64,000 nt of DNA from Mesorhizobium helmanticense (GCF_003034915.1 NZ_PZJX01000029.1:124001-188000), one strand, 5' to 3'; counted from the first letter of the stretch, positions 43,156 to 52,175 are shown. Translations and numbers: made by a program. Notes: generated by a model from the letters alone, not told the origin.

Positions 43156-44508
43156 TCACAAAGTTATGTTGTAAGCTTCATTATCCCTGATTTTCTTTAG
43201 AAGCTCCACAGCTTCTTTAGAGTAACGACGAAAGCACCCGTCTCCTGACGGCACGGCATAGTGATACTGATTGTCGCTCTTGCAGATATCAACCCCCTTT
43301 TCGTCACGAGCCTTTTCAATTAATTTCCGAGGAGTATGCCATCTGTTGTACCCGAGCTGTTTTCCAACTGCTGTAAGCGTAAACGGGTGGCTCGCATTTG
43401 GACTTTCAGATTTTGCGATGCCCAACAATTTCGGAAGCTCGTCATCTGAATCGGCAACTGACTGCAACTGATCGTAGTCTATTTCGAGACCACCCTTGGG
43501 AATGTCAGTTCGAAGTAACTTGAAAAATCGAGCGGAAATCGCACGAAGCAACTTGGGATTTACCCATTTCAGTGGGCTTTGTTCGGATAGCCTTGTAAAA
43601 AGCCAATCAAATCGATCGGTCACGATTGCCCGAACTCGCAGCTGCGAATCTTCTGAACCGATGACATACTCTTCCCGGAAGTCCGTCAGTGTTGCCGCAT
43701 CTGACCGCCACTCGACATAGAAAATGTTCTCGATGAGCTTGTCGGGTCCGCCCAGTATCTCGCCTATATCTTGTATGATTTCGGTAACGTTTGGATCTCC
43801 AAGTCCATATCCAAAAATAAATACAGGATGCTCCGCTAGGTACGTCAAAAGTTTTGCAGATATATACTTCTTCTTTGTTCGGTAATTTTTATAATCATCA
43901 CCCGTAACGACAAGCGACGAGGGGTCTTCCATCGATCCATGAATCTTGAATATCTCACCAATGAGATTCATGTCTCGGCGAATAACCTTCTCCCCGACAA
44001 CCGCTTCATAATCTCCAAATACGCTCTCAAGAAAATTGTCATAGTTCGTCGTAATGATTGCATGAGGGTTGGTTTTCTGGAGGAGATTTATCTCCTCAGC
44101 CAATTCCAGCCCTTCAATTTCGGCGACGGTTGGACTAGTGCCAGCGATCTGCTGGGCCACGATATGTTTCAGGAATAGAGACCGGTCGGAGTCGTCTTCA
44201 AAATACTCCGCTGGGAAGCTATTCTTACCCGTTGACCAAGCCCATTCGAACACCTTTTCCTCGAGGATGGTTCCTATCTCTATCGGGCTTTGGTTCGTTT
44301 TTTGACGCAAATATTGAAAGTCCGGATCAGACATACCGATGTAATTTGCCACACCCTTCAGCAGTTCCATCCACGTCGGAGCATTGAAATATCGCTTCGA
44401 CATTCCAGTCCCAACGAAGAAAATCGGCTGGCATTCTAAATCCTCCAGCGTTTCCTGAATCAGTAGAGATGTACGCTCCTGGTAGCGCTCATACGGTGAT
44501 TGCGGCAT
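43156..44508 (-). CDS. SIR2-domain protein, candidate anti-phage NADase
   Basis: 450 residues. Residues 25-265 form a SIR2_2-type domain: FVGTGMSKRY (31-40), TTNYDNFLE (153-161), KIHGS with the catalytic-type histidine H190, and FGYGLGDPN (232-240). In phage-defence systems such domains (ThsA, DSR, SIR2-APAZ) destroy NAD+ and stop infected cells. The C-terminal part (about 320-450) is not recognised; LGYNRWHTPRKLIEKARDE may be a winged-helix-like motif. ATG 44508 has GAGGAGG upstream. GC is far below neighbours: 25/60 at 43501-43560 against 40/60 at 42601-42660, which suggests recent acquisition. Confidence 0.85.
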   Translation of the reverse strand: MPQSPYERYQERTSLLIQETLEDLECQPIFFVGTGMSKRYFNAPTWMELLKGVANYIGMSDPDFQYLRQKTNQSPIEIGTILEEKVFEWAWSTGKNSFPAEYFEDDSDRSLFLKHIVAQQIAGTSPTVAEIEGLELAEEINLLQKTNPHAIITTNYDNFLESVFGDYEAVVGEKVIRRDMNLIGEIFKIHGSMEDPSSLVVTGDDYKNYRTKKKYISAKLLTYLAEHPVFIFGYGLGDPNVTEIIQDIGEILGGPDKLIENIFYVEWRSDAATLTDFREEYVIGSEDSQLRVRAIVTDRFDWLFTRLSEQSPLKWVNPKLLRAISARFFKLLRTDIPKGGLEIDYDQLQSVADSDDELPKLLGIAKSESPNASHPFTLTAVGKQLGYNRWHTPRKLIEKARDEKGVDICKSDNQYHYAVPSGDGCFRRYSKEAVELLKKIRDNEAYNITL

Positions 44509-44823
44509 GCCCCCTCCTCGAAGTGATAGATGATGAAATGGATATCGCATCTTCTGGCCTTGCCTCTTAGGCAAGATGTAGCGAGGACCGCCACGGCCCA
44601 AAGCATCAGTTGATCTTCGGTCTACATGATCATCGCCGATATTACGAATACTCAAAAGGCCCAACTGGGACAAACTGAACAGCCGGACGACAAAAACACA
44701 GACGCAGGGCTCTCGCAGCGTAAATGCTAGCTGGACTTGACCAAAGTGGTAGCGCGCCTGGTGTTTCGTTCACCTCACAGTCCGTTGGGCTAGTAGTTAG
44801 CGTTTTCACCGAAACCTCGAACA
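44509..44823. other. Gene-free flank upstream of the SIR2 gene
   Basis: 315 nt without a supportable coding frame. It holds the SIR2 ribosome site and a perfect 7-bp dyad cttgcct-ctt-aggcaag (44559-44575), 50-67 nt upstream of the SIR2 start, which could be an operator or attenuator. No integrase remnant, tRNA end or flanking direct repeat was seen. Confidence 0.5.
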
Positions 44824-46023
44824 TCAAAGCGACTTCGGCAGATAGCGCCAGGTAACGAAGCCGCAAACCGCCGCCAGCAGTCCGAGCGTGGCGAACACCG
44901 AGCCCAGCCCGAAAAACGCCAGCACAACCGAATAGACCAGTGGCGGTGTGAGCTCGGAAAAGTCGAGATAGGTGCGATAGACCGCCGCCATCTGTGCCCT
45001 CTCGTAGAAGCGTACCGAGCGCATGAAGGCGGTCGAGCCCAGTGCGTCGAGAGCGATGGCGAAGAATGCGCCGCACAGCAGCAAGGCGCCGGTAAGAAAC
45101 GGCACGGATTCGCCGACGGCGCCCGCCGCCAGCAGCATGGCCGACATGGCGAAATAGGCCGATGTCATGGTTCGCCGGCCACCAAAACGCTGTCCCACCC
45201 TGCCCCAGAAGATGGCCGTGAACAGCAGCGCATTGCCCGCCGAGACCAGCAGGCCGCCGGCGAGTTCCCCCTCACCGGTGATCACCATGAACAGCGGCCC
45301 GTAGACGAAGAACGTCGTCCAGAAGCAGGAGCGGCCGAAGGCGATCAACCAGGCCAGCCTGAGACGTGGCTGGGCGACGAAACGGCCGATATTGGCCAGC
45401 GGATTGGCCGGCCGCGTCTTGCCCGGACGGATCGACTGGTTGTCGCCGAGCCGGTAGGTCCAGAACAGCGCCAGCAGGGCCATGGCAAAGATGGCGACCG
45501 CGCCATGCGCGGCATAGATGCCGAAACGCGTGTAGAGGAAGATGCCGAGTGTCGGCCCGCTGGTCCAGGCGAGCATCGACCATGCCATGCGCAGCGATTC
45601 GGCCTGCATGAAATCGGTCTTGCGGATATGGTCCATGATGTAGAGGCTGAGCGTGATCGATAGCGCGCTGGCGCCCATGACGCGGCAAAGCATGCCCGCC
45701 AATTGCCCGGCAAGCGTGTGCGTGACGAAGAACAGCGAGCCGACCGCAAGCAGGCAGGCGCCTGCGGTGTAGACCCAGCGCCGGGCAAAGCGCCGGATCA
45801 GCATCGGCATGAACAGCGTCACCGACAGGCCGAGCAGCGCCACGACGGTGTAGAGGATCGAGACGATCTGTTCGTTGCGGAGGATTTCGTAGGCCTGGAT
45901 CGGGATGACGCTCGACACGGTGGCGCGCGCAAAGGATTCAACGGCATAGAGCGAGGCGAAGGTGCGTGCATCCGCCGGTCGCAAGGCCGGAAGCCCGATC
46001 GGATGGCGAACATGGGTGGCCAT
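44824..46023 (-). CDS. MFS transporter
   Basis: 399 residues with about 12 hydrophobic helices; ARRWVYTAGACLLAVGSLFF corresponds to helix 3 after a basic loop. It does not show a family-specific substrate motif. The start at 46023 is the first ATG with a normal N-terminus; further upstream the frame is G/A/S-rich and looks non-coding. Divergent from the DUF1624 gene. Confidence 0.82.
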   Translation of the reverse strand: MATHVRHPIGLPALRPADARTFASLYAVESFARATVSSVIPIQAYEILRNEQIVSILYTVVALLGLSVTLFMPMLIRRFARRWVYTAGACLLAVGSLFFVTHTLAGQLAGMLCRVMGASALSITLSLYIMDHIRKTDFMQAESLRMAWSMLAWTSGPTLGIFLYTRFGIYAAHGAVAIFAMALLALFWTYRLGDNQSIRPGKTRPANPLANIGRFVAQPRLRLAWLIAFGRSCFWTTFFVYGPLFMVITGEGELAGGLLVSAGNALLFTAIFWGRVGQRFGGRRTMTSAYFAMSAMLLAAGAVGESVPFLTGALLLCGAFFAIALDALGSTAFMRSVRFYERAQMAAVYRTYLDFSELTPPLVYSVVLAFFGLGSVFATLGLLAAVCGFVTWRYLPKSL

Positions 46024-46342
46024 TGCTGTCCCCGAAGCAGAATCGCCCAAAGCAGAACGCGGGCCCAAATCTGCCGTGGTAACTCCTGGCCCGGTAACAG
46101 GAAACCGACGCGTTCACGGCAAAAGCGAAGCTGGTCAAAGGCTTTCCGGCGCTGGCCTAACGCAGCGGCCCGAAAATTCGAATCGATTTTCGGAAAGCAC
46201 GAAGTGGACGCACGTCGCTCTAATGCTGGCCTTGACGCGGCGCTGGCACGAACGAGCACCGAGGACATGCATTGGTCCGCCTTCTGTTGTCCGGCCCAAC
46301 CGTGATAGTCGTCTTGCGGGGCTGAATCAGAATTGCGAGACC
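46024..46342. other. Divergent intergenic region with a Mesorhizobium-type palindrome
   Basis: 319 nt between the MFS and DUF1624 starts. It contains ccgaaaattcgaatcgattttcgg (46170-46193), a near-perfect dyad continued by ggaaagcacgaag...gacgcacgtcgctct, which I recognise as a type of intergenic repeat common in Mesorhizobium. Promoters for both genes should lie here but none is convincing by eye. Confidence 0.55.
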
Positions 46343-47347
46343 ATGAGCATTCCCACGTCGACCGCCACCGTTCAGGATTCGCCGAAGCCGAAGCGCATCA
46401 TCGCCATCGACATCGCGCGCGGCATCGCCCTGCTTGCCATGGCGAGCTACCATTTCACCTGGGACCTCGAATTCTTCGGCTATACCGACCCCGGCCTGAC
46501 CGCCTTTGGCTGGTGGAAGTTCTACGCGCGCTGCATCGCGTCGACCTTCCTGTTCCTGGTCGGCGTCAGCCTCTATCTCGCCCATGGCAAACAGATCCGC
46601 TGGAGTGGTTTCTGGAAACGCTTCGCCATGGTTGTCGTGGCGGCATTGGCCATATCGGTCGTCACAAGGATCGCCACGCCGGACGGCTTCGTCTTCTTCG
46701 GCATATTGCACGAGATCGCGCTGGCCAGCCTGCTCGGCCTGGCGTTCCTGCAGCTGCCGGCGCTGCTGACGGTTGTGGTCGCAGGCCTCGTCATCGCCGC
46801 ACCCTTCTATCTCAGGTCCGAAATCTTCGACCATCCGGCCCTGTGGTGGGTCGGCCTGTCGGCGTCCAATCCGCGCTCCAACGACTATGTGCCGCTGTTT
46901 CCATGGTTCGGCGCCGTGCTGCTGGGCATCGCGGCGGCGAAACTCGGCTCCGCCTCCGGCGTGCTGACACGGCTGGCGCACCTCGCCCCCGGCCGCTGGT
47001 CAAATCCACTGGTGTTCATCGGCCGGCACAGCCTCGCCTTCTACCTGATCCACCAGCCGCTGCTGATCGGCTCGGTCTGGCTGTTTTCGCAAATCATGCC
47101 GGCACAGGTCGAAACCAAGGAAGTCACCTTCCTGAAATCCTGCCAGCTGTCGTGCGAGCAACAGCGCGACACGGAGTTCTGCTCGAACTATTGTGTGTGC
47201 ATGCTCGACACGCTCGAGGGCGAGGCCACGCTTGATCGGCTCTACAACAACGATCAGACTCCTGAATGGAAGGCGCATATCGGCGAACTCGCCGGCGCCT
47301 GCACCGCCAAGACCGAGAGCAGATTGATGGAGGGAGGCCAACAATGA
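46343..47347 (+). CDS. DUF1624/heparan-alpha-glucosaminide N-acetyltransferase-like membrane protein
   Basis: 334 residues with about eight helices. IAIDIARGIALLAMASYHFTWDLEFFGY (about 22-49) is the DUF1624 opening, with the histidine in SYHF conserved in the HGSNAT-like acyltransferases; HSLAFYLIHQPLL lies in the last helices. A cysteine-rich C-terminal tail (SCQLSCEQQRDTEFCSNYCVC) is conserved in the rhizobial form. It probably transfers an acyl group across the membrane; acceptor unknown. Its stop overlaps the next start (ATGA). Confidence 0.85.
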   Translation: MSIPTSTATVQDSPKPKRIIAIDIARGIALLAMASYHFTWDLEFFGYTDPGLTAFGWWKFYARCIASTFLFLVGVSLYLAHGKQIRWSGFWKRFAMVVVAALAISVVTRIATPDGFVFFGILHEIALASLLGLAFLQLPALLTVVVAGLVIAAPFYLRSEIFDHPALWWVGLSASNPRSNDYVPLFPWFGAVLLGIAAAKLGSASGVLTRLAHLAPGRWSNPLVFIGRHSLAFYLIHQPLLIGSVWLFSQIMPAQVETKEVTFLKSCQLSCEQQRDTEFCSNYCVCMLDTLEGEATLDRLYNNDQTPEWKAHIGELAGACTAKTESRLMEGGQQ

Positions 47348-47835
47348 CCGCCAATCAGCCGAAAGCAGGGCTGCCGAAGCCTGGGCACATACCATGGCCG
47401 CCGCTGATCTATCTCGCGGCGATCGCCATCAGCGTCGCGCTCGGCCTGTTCTACCCGCTGCCATGGATCGGCGGCCTTCTCGGCGACATCCTGTTCGCCG
47501 CCGGCCTTGTGGCGTTGCTCGGCGTCGTCGCACTCTGGTTCACCGCGATCCGCGCCATGATCCGGGCGAAGACGACGCTCAACCCCAATGGCGTGCCGGA
47601 GCATCTGATCACGTCAGGCCCCTTCGCCATCAGCCGCAACCCGATCTATCTGGCCAACACGCTGCTGTTGATCGGCGTCGCCTTTATCTCGGGGATCGCA
47701 TGGTTCCTGCTCCTGGCGATCATCGCGGCCTTCGTAACGCAGAAGGTGGTGATCGAAGGCGAGGAAAAGGTGTTGACGGCGAAATTCGGCAAGAAATACC
47801 GGGACTACGCGAAAAGGGTGCGGCGCTGGATTTGA
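47344..47835 (+). CDS. Isoprenylcysteine carboxyl methyltransferase-like membrane methyltransferase
   Basis: 163 residues, four or five helices. HLITSGPFAISRNPIYLANTLLLIG (about 91-115) and EGEEKVLTAKFGKKYRDYAKRVRRWI at the end are the SAM-binding parts of the ICMT/PEMT family. In bacteria these methylate small lipids or isoprenoid-type groups. Coupled to the DUF1624 gene by a 4-nt overlap. Confidence 0.88.
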   Translation: MTANQPKAGLPKPGHIPWPPLIYLAAIAISVALGLFYPLPWIGGLLGDILFAAGLVALLGVVALWFTAIRAMIRAKTTLNPNGVPEHLITSGPFAISRNPIYLANTLLLIGVAFISGIAWFLLLAIIAAFVTQKVVIEGEEKVLTAKFGKKYRDYAKRVRRWI

Positions 47836-47846
47836 TAGCGGCGAAA

Positions 47847-48413
47847 TCAGCCCGAAGCCTTGCCCGAAGCGCGTCCTATGTCCGGCAGTAGCTTCCGTCC
47901 GACATAAAGCAGCACCGGGATCAATAGCACGATAACCAGGACGACGGCCGGTCCCGCCAGGGCGAAACGCGATGACGAGACATAGCCCTCGCGAAACGCC
48001 TGATGCAGCAGAGCGGCGGTGGCCGGCAGATTCAGGGCGAGAGCGGTCGCGGTGCCTGGCATATAGCGGCCCATTGCCAATGTGGCGAGGAGATGCGGAA
48101 AAGCGACATTGAGCAGCATCGCCAACGCATAACCGGTCAGGACGTAGGCACCGAAACTCTCCCGTCCCTGCACGGTTGCGATCAGCGCGGCAATGCCGGC
48201 AAGAACAGTGAGTACGAACACCGCGAACCGGAATTCATTGGCTCCAACGGGACGATGCCACCGCCCTGCTTGCTCGGACCAGGCAGGCAGAAAAATGGCT
48301 TCCTCCAGATTGTGGATAGCGACCACGGCGGCGAACAGCCAGGCGAGAATGATAAACATGATTTGACTGATCGCCGTTAGAGTGCCTGGCGGAAAGACAT
48401 CGGGATCGTTCAA
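47847..48413 (-). CDS. HXXEE domain membrane protein
   Basis: 188 residues with five or six helices. AIHNLEEAIFLPAW (about 33-46) contains the HxxEE motif that names the family; function unknown. The frame can start at a TTG (48413) overlapping the MerR stop by 4 nt, or at an ATG 18 codons later (48359); neither has a strong ribosome site. Likely co-transcribed with the MerR regulator. Confidence 0.75.
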   Translation of the reverse strand: MNDPDVFPPGTLTAISQIMFIILAWLFAAVVAIHNLEEAIFLPAWSEQAGRWHRPVGANEFRFAVFVLTVLAGIAALIATVQGRESFGAYVLTGYALAMLLNVAFPHLLATLAMGRYMPGTATALALNLPATAALLHQAFREGYVSSSRFALAGPAVVLVIVLLIPVLLYVGRKLLPDIGRASGKASG

Positions 48414-48796
48414 GTGTTGACGCCGAGCTCCACCAGCCGCTCGACGCAGGATTCCTCGGCCTGGTCCAGTTCGGCCAGCGTCTCTTCGAGGTCGCGGCGC
48501 TTCTGCCTGAGATCCTCGCGCTTTTCCTCGATGCGCTTGATCATCAGCTTGAGCTGGCCGACCTCGCCGGGCGGCTCCTTGTACATCTGGATGATTTCGC
48601 GGATCTCGTTGATCGAGAAGCCGAGCCTTTTGCCGCGCATGATCTGGCGGATGAGATGCCGGTCGGACGGGCGAAACAACCGGGTGCGGCCACGCCTTAT
48701 CGGCTGCACCAGCCCTTCATCCTCATAGAAGCGCAAGGTCCGCGTCGACACGTCGAATTCGCGGGTCAGTTCAGTGATCGAATAATATTCCCGCAT
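48410..48796 (-). CDS. MerR-family transcriptional regulator
   Basis: 128 residues. YSITELTREFDVSTRTLRFYEDEGLVQP (about 4-31) is the winged-helix MerR DNA-binding part, followed by a dimerisation coiled coil (about 78-120, rich in E, K, R, L). No cysteine cluster for metal sensing is visible. It resembles the LiuR-type regulators, but the isovaleryl-CoA genes are not in the window. ATG 48796 has TTGGAG upstream. Confidence 0.88.
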   Translation of the reverse strand: MREYYSITELTREFDVSTRTLRFYEDEGLVQPIRRGRTRLFRPSDRHLIRQIMRGKRLGFSINEIREIIQMYKEPPGEVGQLKLMIKRIEEKREDLRQKRRDLEETLAELDQAEESCVERLVELGVNT

Positions 48797-48973
48797 CGTC
48801 GCTCCAAATACCCGGATACGGCGCGCATGCCTATGATGCGAGTTCGCCCTCCAGCCCCTGTACCCGGCCTGCCGGAATCGGCGGGCGGCCCCATTCGCCG
48901 ACCCTCGCATGGCATTTACGTAAAAGTCAATTAAGGTGGTATGTACCACTGCTGCGGCGCAAGGCGTCCTGCA

Positions 48974-50386
48974 TCAAGGCACTCCGAACCACCATGTGGC
49001 GAGGCCGAGAAAGGCAAAGAAACCGACAACGTCGGTGACCGTGGTCACGAAGACGGCGGAAGCCACCGCCGGATCGACCTTGAAGCGGTCGAGCAGCAGC
49101 GGAATCAGGATGCCGGCCAATGCCGCAACGAACATGTTGATGACCATTGCCGCCGCGATGATGCCACCCAGATTGGGATCTCGGAACCAGGCAGCCGCGA
49201 CGATGCCGATCAGGATGGCGAAGAGGATGCCGTTGATGAAGCCCACGCCCATCTCGCGACGGATGATGCGGCCGGCATTGTAGATGTCGAGATCCCTGGT
49301 CGCCAGCGCCCGCACCGTGACGGTCATGGTCTGCGAACCGGCATTGCCGCCCATGCCGGCCACGATCGGCATCAGCACCGCCAGCGCCACGATATGCTCG
49401 ATCGTGCGATCGAACAGGCCGATCACCGACGCCGCCAGAAAGGCCGTCAGAAGATTGACCAGCAGCCACGGAACACGCGAACGCGAGGTCGACAAGATGC
49501 TGTCGGAGAGTTCTTCGTCGCCGACGCCGCCCATGCGCAACAGATCCTCCTCGGCTTCCTGCTGGATGACGTCGACCACATCGTCGATGGTCAGCACGCC
49601 GACCAGGCGCTCGTTCTCGTCGACGACGGCGGCGGAGAGAAGATCGTATTGTTCGAATTCCCGCGCGGCCTCTTCCTGGTCCATGGTCGCCGGAATGGCA
49701 TGCCGCGTCTCATGCATGACCTCGTCGACCTTGACCGAGCGCTTGGTGCGCAGGATCTGGTCGAGATCGATGGCGCCAAGCAGCTTGAAGGTCGGATCGA
49801 TGACGAAGATCTGGCTGAAGCGATCGGGAAGATTTTGGTCCTCGCGCATGTAGTCGATGGTCTGGCCGATCGTCCAGAACGGCGGCACCGCGACGAACTC
49901 CGTCTGCATGCGGCGGCCGGCGGTTTCTTCGGGATAATCGAGAGAGCGGCGCAGCCTGATCCGCTCGGTGAACGGCAGTTGCGACAGAATCTCGTCCTGA
50001 TCTTCCTTTTCGAGATCCTCGAGAATGTAGACGGCGTCGTCGGAATCGAGTTCCTGCACCGCCTGAGCGATCTGCGCATTGGGCAGATTGTCGACGATCT
50101 CCATGCGGATCGCTTCGTCGACCTCGGTCAGCGCCGAGAAGTCGAAGTCGGCGCCCAAGAGTTCGACCAGCGCGCGGCGCTGTTCGGGGTGGAGCGTCTC
50201 GAGCAAGTGGCCGAGTTCCGACTGGTGCAGGTCGTCGACTTCGCGCTTCAGCGTCAGCGTGTCGCGATCGGCGATCGCCGCACCGATCTGGGCAAGGAAC
50301 GACGACAGAATGACGCCGTCCTCGCCATAGATATCGGCGTGGCCGTCCTCAGCGGCTCTGGTGTCTTGTTCGTCCTGGCCTTCCAC
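48974..50386 (-). CDS. mgtE: Magnesium transporter MgtE
   Basis: 470 residues. N-terminal superhelical domain (about 40-165; LLETLHPEQRRALVELL), two CBS domains (about 165-285; GVLTIDDVVDVI) and five membrane helices with GMGGNAGSQTMTVTVRAL (about 342-359), the pore motif of the family. It lets Mg2+ in and is gated by Mg2+ bound to the N and CBS parts. It starts at a GTG with GGGAGG at good distance. Confidence 0.95.
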   Translation of the reverse strand: MEGQDEQDTRAAEDGHADIYGEDGVILSSFLAQIGAAIADRDTLTLKREVDDLHQSELGHLLETLHPEQRRALVELLGADFDFSALTEVDEAIRMEIVDNLPNAQIAQAVQELDSDDAVYILEDLEKEDQDEILSQLPFTERIRLRRSLDYPEETAGRRMQTEFVAVPPFWTIGQTIDYMREDQNLPDRFSQIFVIDPTFKLLGAIDLDQILRTKRSVKVDEVMHETRHAIPATMDQEEAAREFEQYDLLSAAVVDENERLVGVLTIDDVVDVIQQEAEEDLLRMGGVGDEELSDSILSTSRSRVPWLLVNLLTAFLAASVIGLFDRTIEHIVALAVLMPIVAGMGGNAGSQTMTVTVRALATRDLDIYNAGRIIRREMGVGFINGILFAILIGIVAAAWFRDPNLGGIIAAAMVINMFVAALAGILIPLLLDRFKVDPAVASAVFVTTVTDVVGFFAFLGLATWWFGVP

Positions 50387-50550
50387 CAGCGCCTCCCGCC
50401 ATCGGATTTCCGGAAAAGGTGCCAGTCAGGTCTAACGCGCAACACACGGGAATATCAAACGAAATGCGCCTCTCCTCCAATGGGCGAAAAATGTCCTGTC
50501 GGTGCAGCGACAATCAACAATCGAACCGGCGCAACCGATCTGGCCGCGCC

Positions 50551-50582
50551 GGTCGACCATAATGGGAGGTCGACCATAATGG
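50551..50582. repeat. 17-bp tandem duplication
   Basis: ggtcgaccataatgg is present twice with a period of 17 nt, in the 247-nt space between the mgtE and PAP2 genes. Each copy has a gtcgac palindrome. Probably replication slippage; it lies next to, not inside, a gene. Confidence 0.6.
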
Positions 50583-50633
50583 AAAAAAATCCGGCGTATC
50601 GAAATCGGGACTGAAACTGCGTGGGCGGTTCCT

Positions 50634-51617
50634 TTACTGTTCGCGCACGAGGCGTCCGGTCACCCACCAGATCATCGACACCACAATAATAGAGGCGTAG
50701 CCGTCAACAGCATAATGCCATCCGGTATAGACCGACCCGTAAAGGATCATGGCCGCGAATGCCCAACCGAGGATGCCCAGCCAGCGGTTCAAGGACCAAA
50801 GCAGAAAGGCGTTCAATGTGGCAAAGGCAACGTGCACGCTCGGCATTGCGGAGATGCCGCCGCCAAGGTCGGACCGGCCGGTCTGGTAAAGCGTCAGAAG
50901 ATATGCAGACGGCTCGCGCACCATATGGCCGTAGTCGAGACTGTCGATGGCGGTCTTGAGTCCGTGGAAACGATCCACGCCAACAAACTGGTAGTAGAAA
51001 ACCGGCCCGACCGATGCCAGCGCCAAGGCCATGATGGTGCCGACGACGCATAGTGTCAGCGTTGCCGCCCAAAGGTATCGCACGGAGGCAATCCTGTCCG
51101 ACCAGAGAGACACGAAAAGCATGATGCCGAACCATTGGAAAAACCAAATGACCTCATAGCTGTTCAAGACCACGATCGACCACGCGTTGCTGTCGAACCT
51201 GTGCGCCAGTTCCCAAGGCGCCATCCCGTGCAACCATTCGTCCAGATCGGCCAACCAGTTGTCCGCATAGTAGGGAACAACGGACGGAATGGCGATCTTG
51301 TAGGTATTGAACGCGGTCAGGATGGCGAAGAAGAAGAGAAGCACCAGCAAGCAGCGACGCCAGCGCATTCGAACAAAGTCTACGGCATAAAGAATTGGCT
51401 CTCCTCTGCCATGGATGAGTGCGGCGGAGCAGACCCCGATGACAAACAAAATCGGAATACCGAACGCGAATTTGTCGGCATAAATCAAGCTTAGATTGAT
51501 GAAATATTTCGAACTTAATTCATAGGCGCATATTACATATACCGCCACCAAAAATGAAAGGCGCAGTGACCATTTTGTGGATGGACTATATTTCGTCACA
51601 TCGGAAATCAGGGACAC
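50634..51617 (-). CDS. PAP2-superfamily membrane phosphatase/phosphotransferase (Aur1/Ipt1-like)
   Basis: 327 residues with six or more helices. The PAP2 catalytic blocks are SAMPSVHVAF (about 260-269, catalytic His) and YTGWHYAVDGYAS (about 294-306, second His and Asp). This form is close to the inositolphosphotransferase_1_4 group that swaps or removes lipid phosphate headgroups. The upstream half is AT-rich (16 of 60 GC at 51481-51540), unlike neighbours, so part of the gene may be of foreign origin. Confidence 0.82.
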   Translation of the reverse strand: MSLISDVTKYSPSTKWSLRLSFLVAVYVICAYELSSKYFINLSLIYADKFAFGIPILFVIGVCSAALIHGRGEPILYAVDFVRMRWRRCLLVLLFFFAILTAFNTYKIAIPSVVPYYADNWLADLDEWLHGMAPWELAHRFDSNAWSIVVLNSYEVIWFFQWFGIMLFVSLWSDRIASVRYLWAATLTLCVVGTIMALALASVGPVFYYQFVGVDRFHGLKTAIDSLDYGHMVREPSAYLLTLYQTGRSDLGGGISAMPSVHVAFATLNAFLLWSLNRWLGILGWAFAAMILYGSVYTGWHYAVDGYASIIVVSMIWWVTGRLVREQ

Positions 51618-51734
51618 GCCAAATTACCTCGGAAGCCGCCGCGCAGGATTTCCGTATGTGATAGCGAGGCAAGCTTACCGTGGGGTTACTTCAGCGCTCG
51701 CATGCAGCTTCGCTCGCGGCCCAACGCGCAATAG

Positions 51735-51911
51735 AGGCGTGCCTTCGGCGGCATGGGTGCTCGGCCTTTCGCTCCGCCCGGCCAACCCCTTCTTCAAGGA
51801 GGGCACATCATCCAGGGTCACGGCGGCAAGATCGAATTGCAGGACAACCGGTCAAGTGGGCTCGTCGTTACCGTCGATCTGCCGAACGGGCCAGGCGTCC
51901 AGCCGTCATAA
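51735..51911 (+). pseudogene. Remnant of a histidine kinase C-terminus
   Basis: One frame reads IIQGHGGKIELQDNRSSGLVVTVDLPNG before a TAA at about 51909-51911, which is the typical last strand of a HATPase_c kinase domain. About 60 nt upstream, removing a single g restores GMGLGLSL, the kinase G2 box. The stretch between is out of frame and no start or dimerisation domain exists. It is best read as a frameshifted, truncated leftover. Confidence 0.5.
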
Positions 51912-52004
51912 GACAGCTCACACGGCACTCGCGTCTGACGAGCGTCATCGCGCGAGAATGGCCGAAACGCCGGCGCGAACAAAGAAGGCCGCATGAACAC
52001 AACG

Positions 52005-52074
52005 GTCCTCCTGCGCCAAGGCTTCGGAGGACACTCCTTCGTCCAACGACCTTCAGGTGGCCTGCCACCCGAAG
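52005..52074. repeat. Two adjacent hairpins, candidate dispersed repeat next to tRNA-Leu
   Basis: gtcctcc/ggaggac (52005-52011 and 52026-52032) and cttcaggtggc/gccacccgaag (52051-52074) are two stem-loops just downstream of the tRNA. Sequences like this recur between genes in Rhizobiales. They could also help end the tRNA transcript, although there is no T-run. Confidence 0.45.
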
Positions 52075-52090
52075 CTCGAAGAGCGAAGGG

Positions 52091-52175
52091 TGGTGCGGTC
52101 GAGAAGACTCGAACTTCCACGGGTTGCCCCACAGCGACCTCAACGCTGCGCGTCTACCAATTCCGCCACGACCGC
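52091..52175 (-). tRNA. tRNA-Leu (anticodon GAG)
   Basis: Minus strand, 85 nt including an encoded CCA. Acceptor stem GCGGTCG/CGACCGC, anticodon stem CAGCG/CGCTG with loop TTGAGGT (anticodon GAG, reads CUC/CUU), a long variable arm (TGGGGCAACCCGT) as expected for Leu, and T-loop TTCGAGT. No integrated element was seen at its 3' end. Confidence 0.96.

Noticed and set aside
43081..44823. Integrative element ends around the SIR2 gene
   Set aside because: I compared both flanks by eye for direct or inverted repeats and for integrase or tRNA remnants and found none.
44642..45076. A minus-strand frame reaching into the region between the SIR2 and MFS genes
   Set aside because: It is an alternate frame of the MFS gene end followed by non-coding sequence; no domain is visible.
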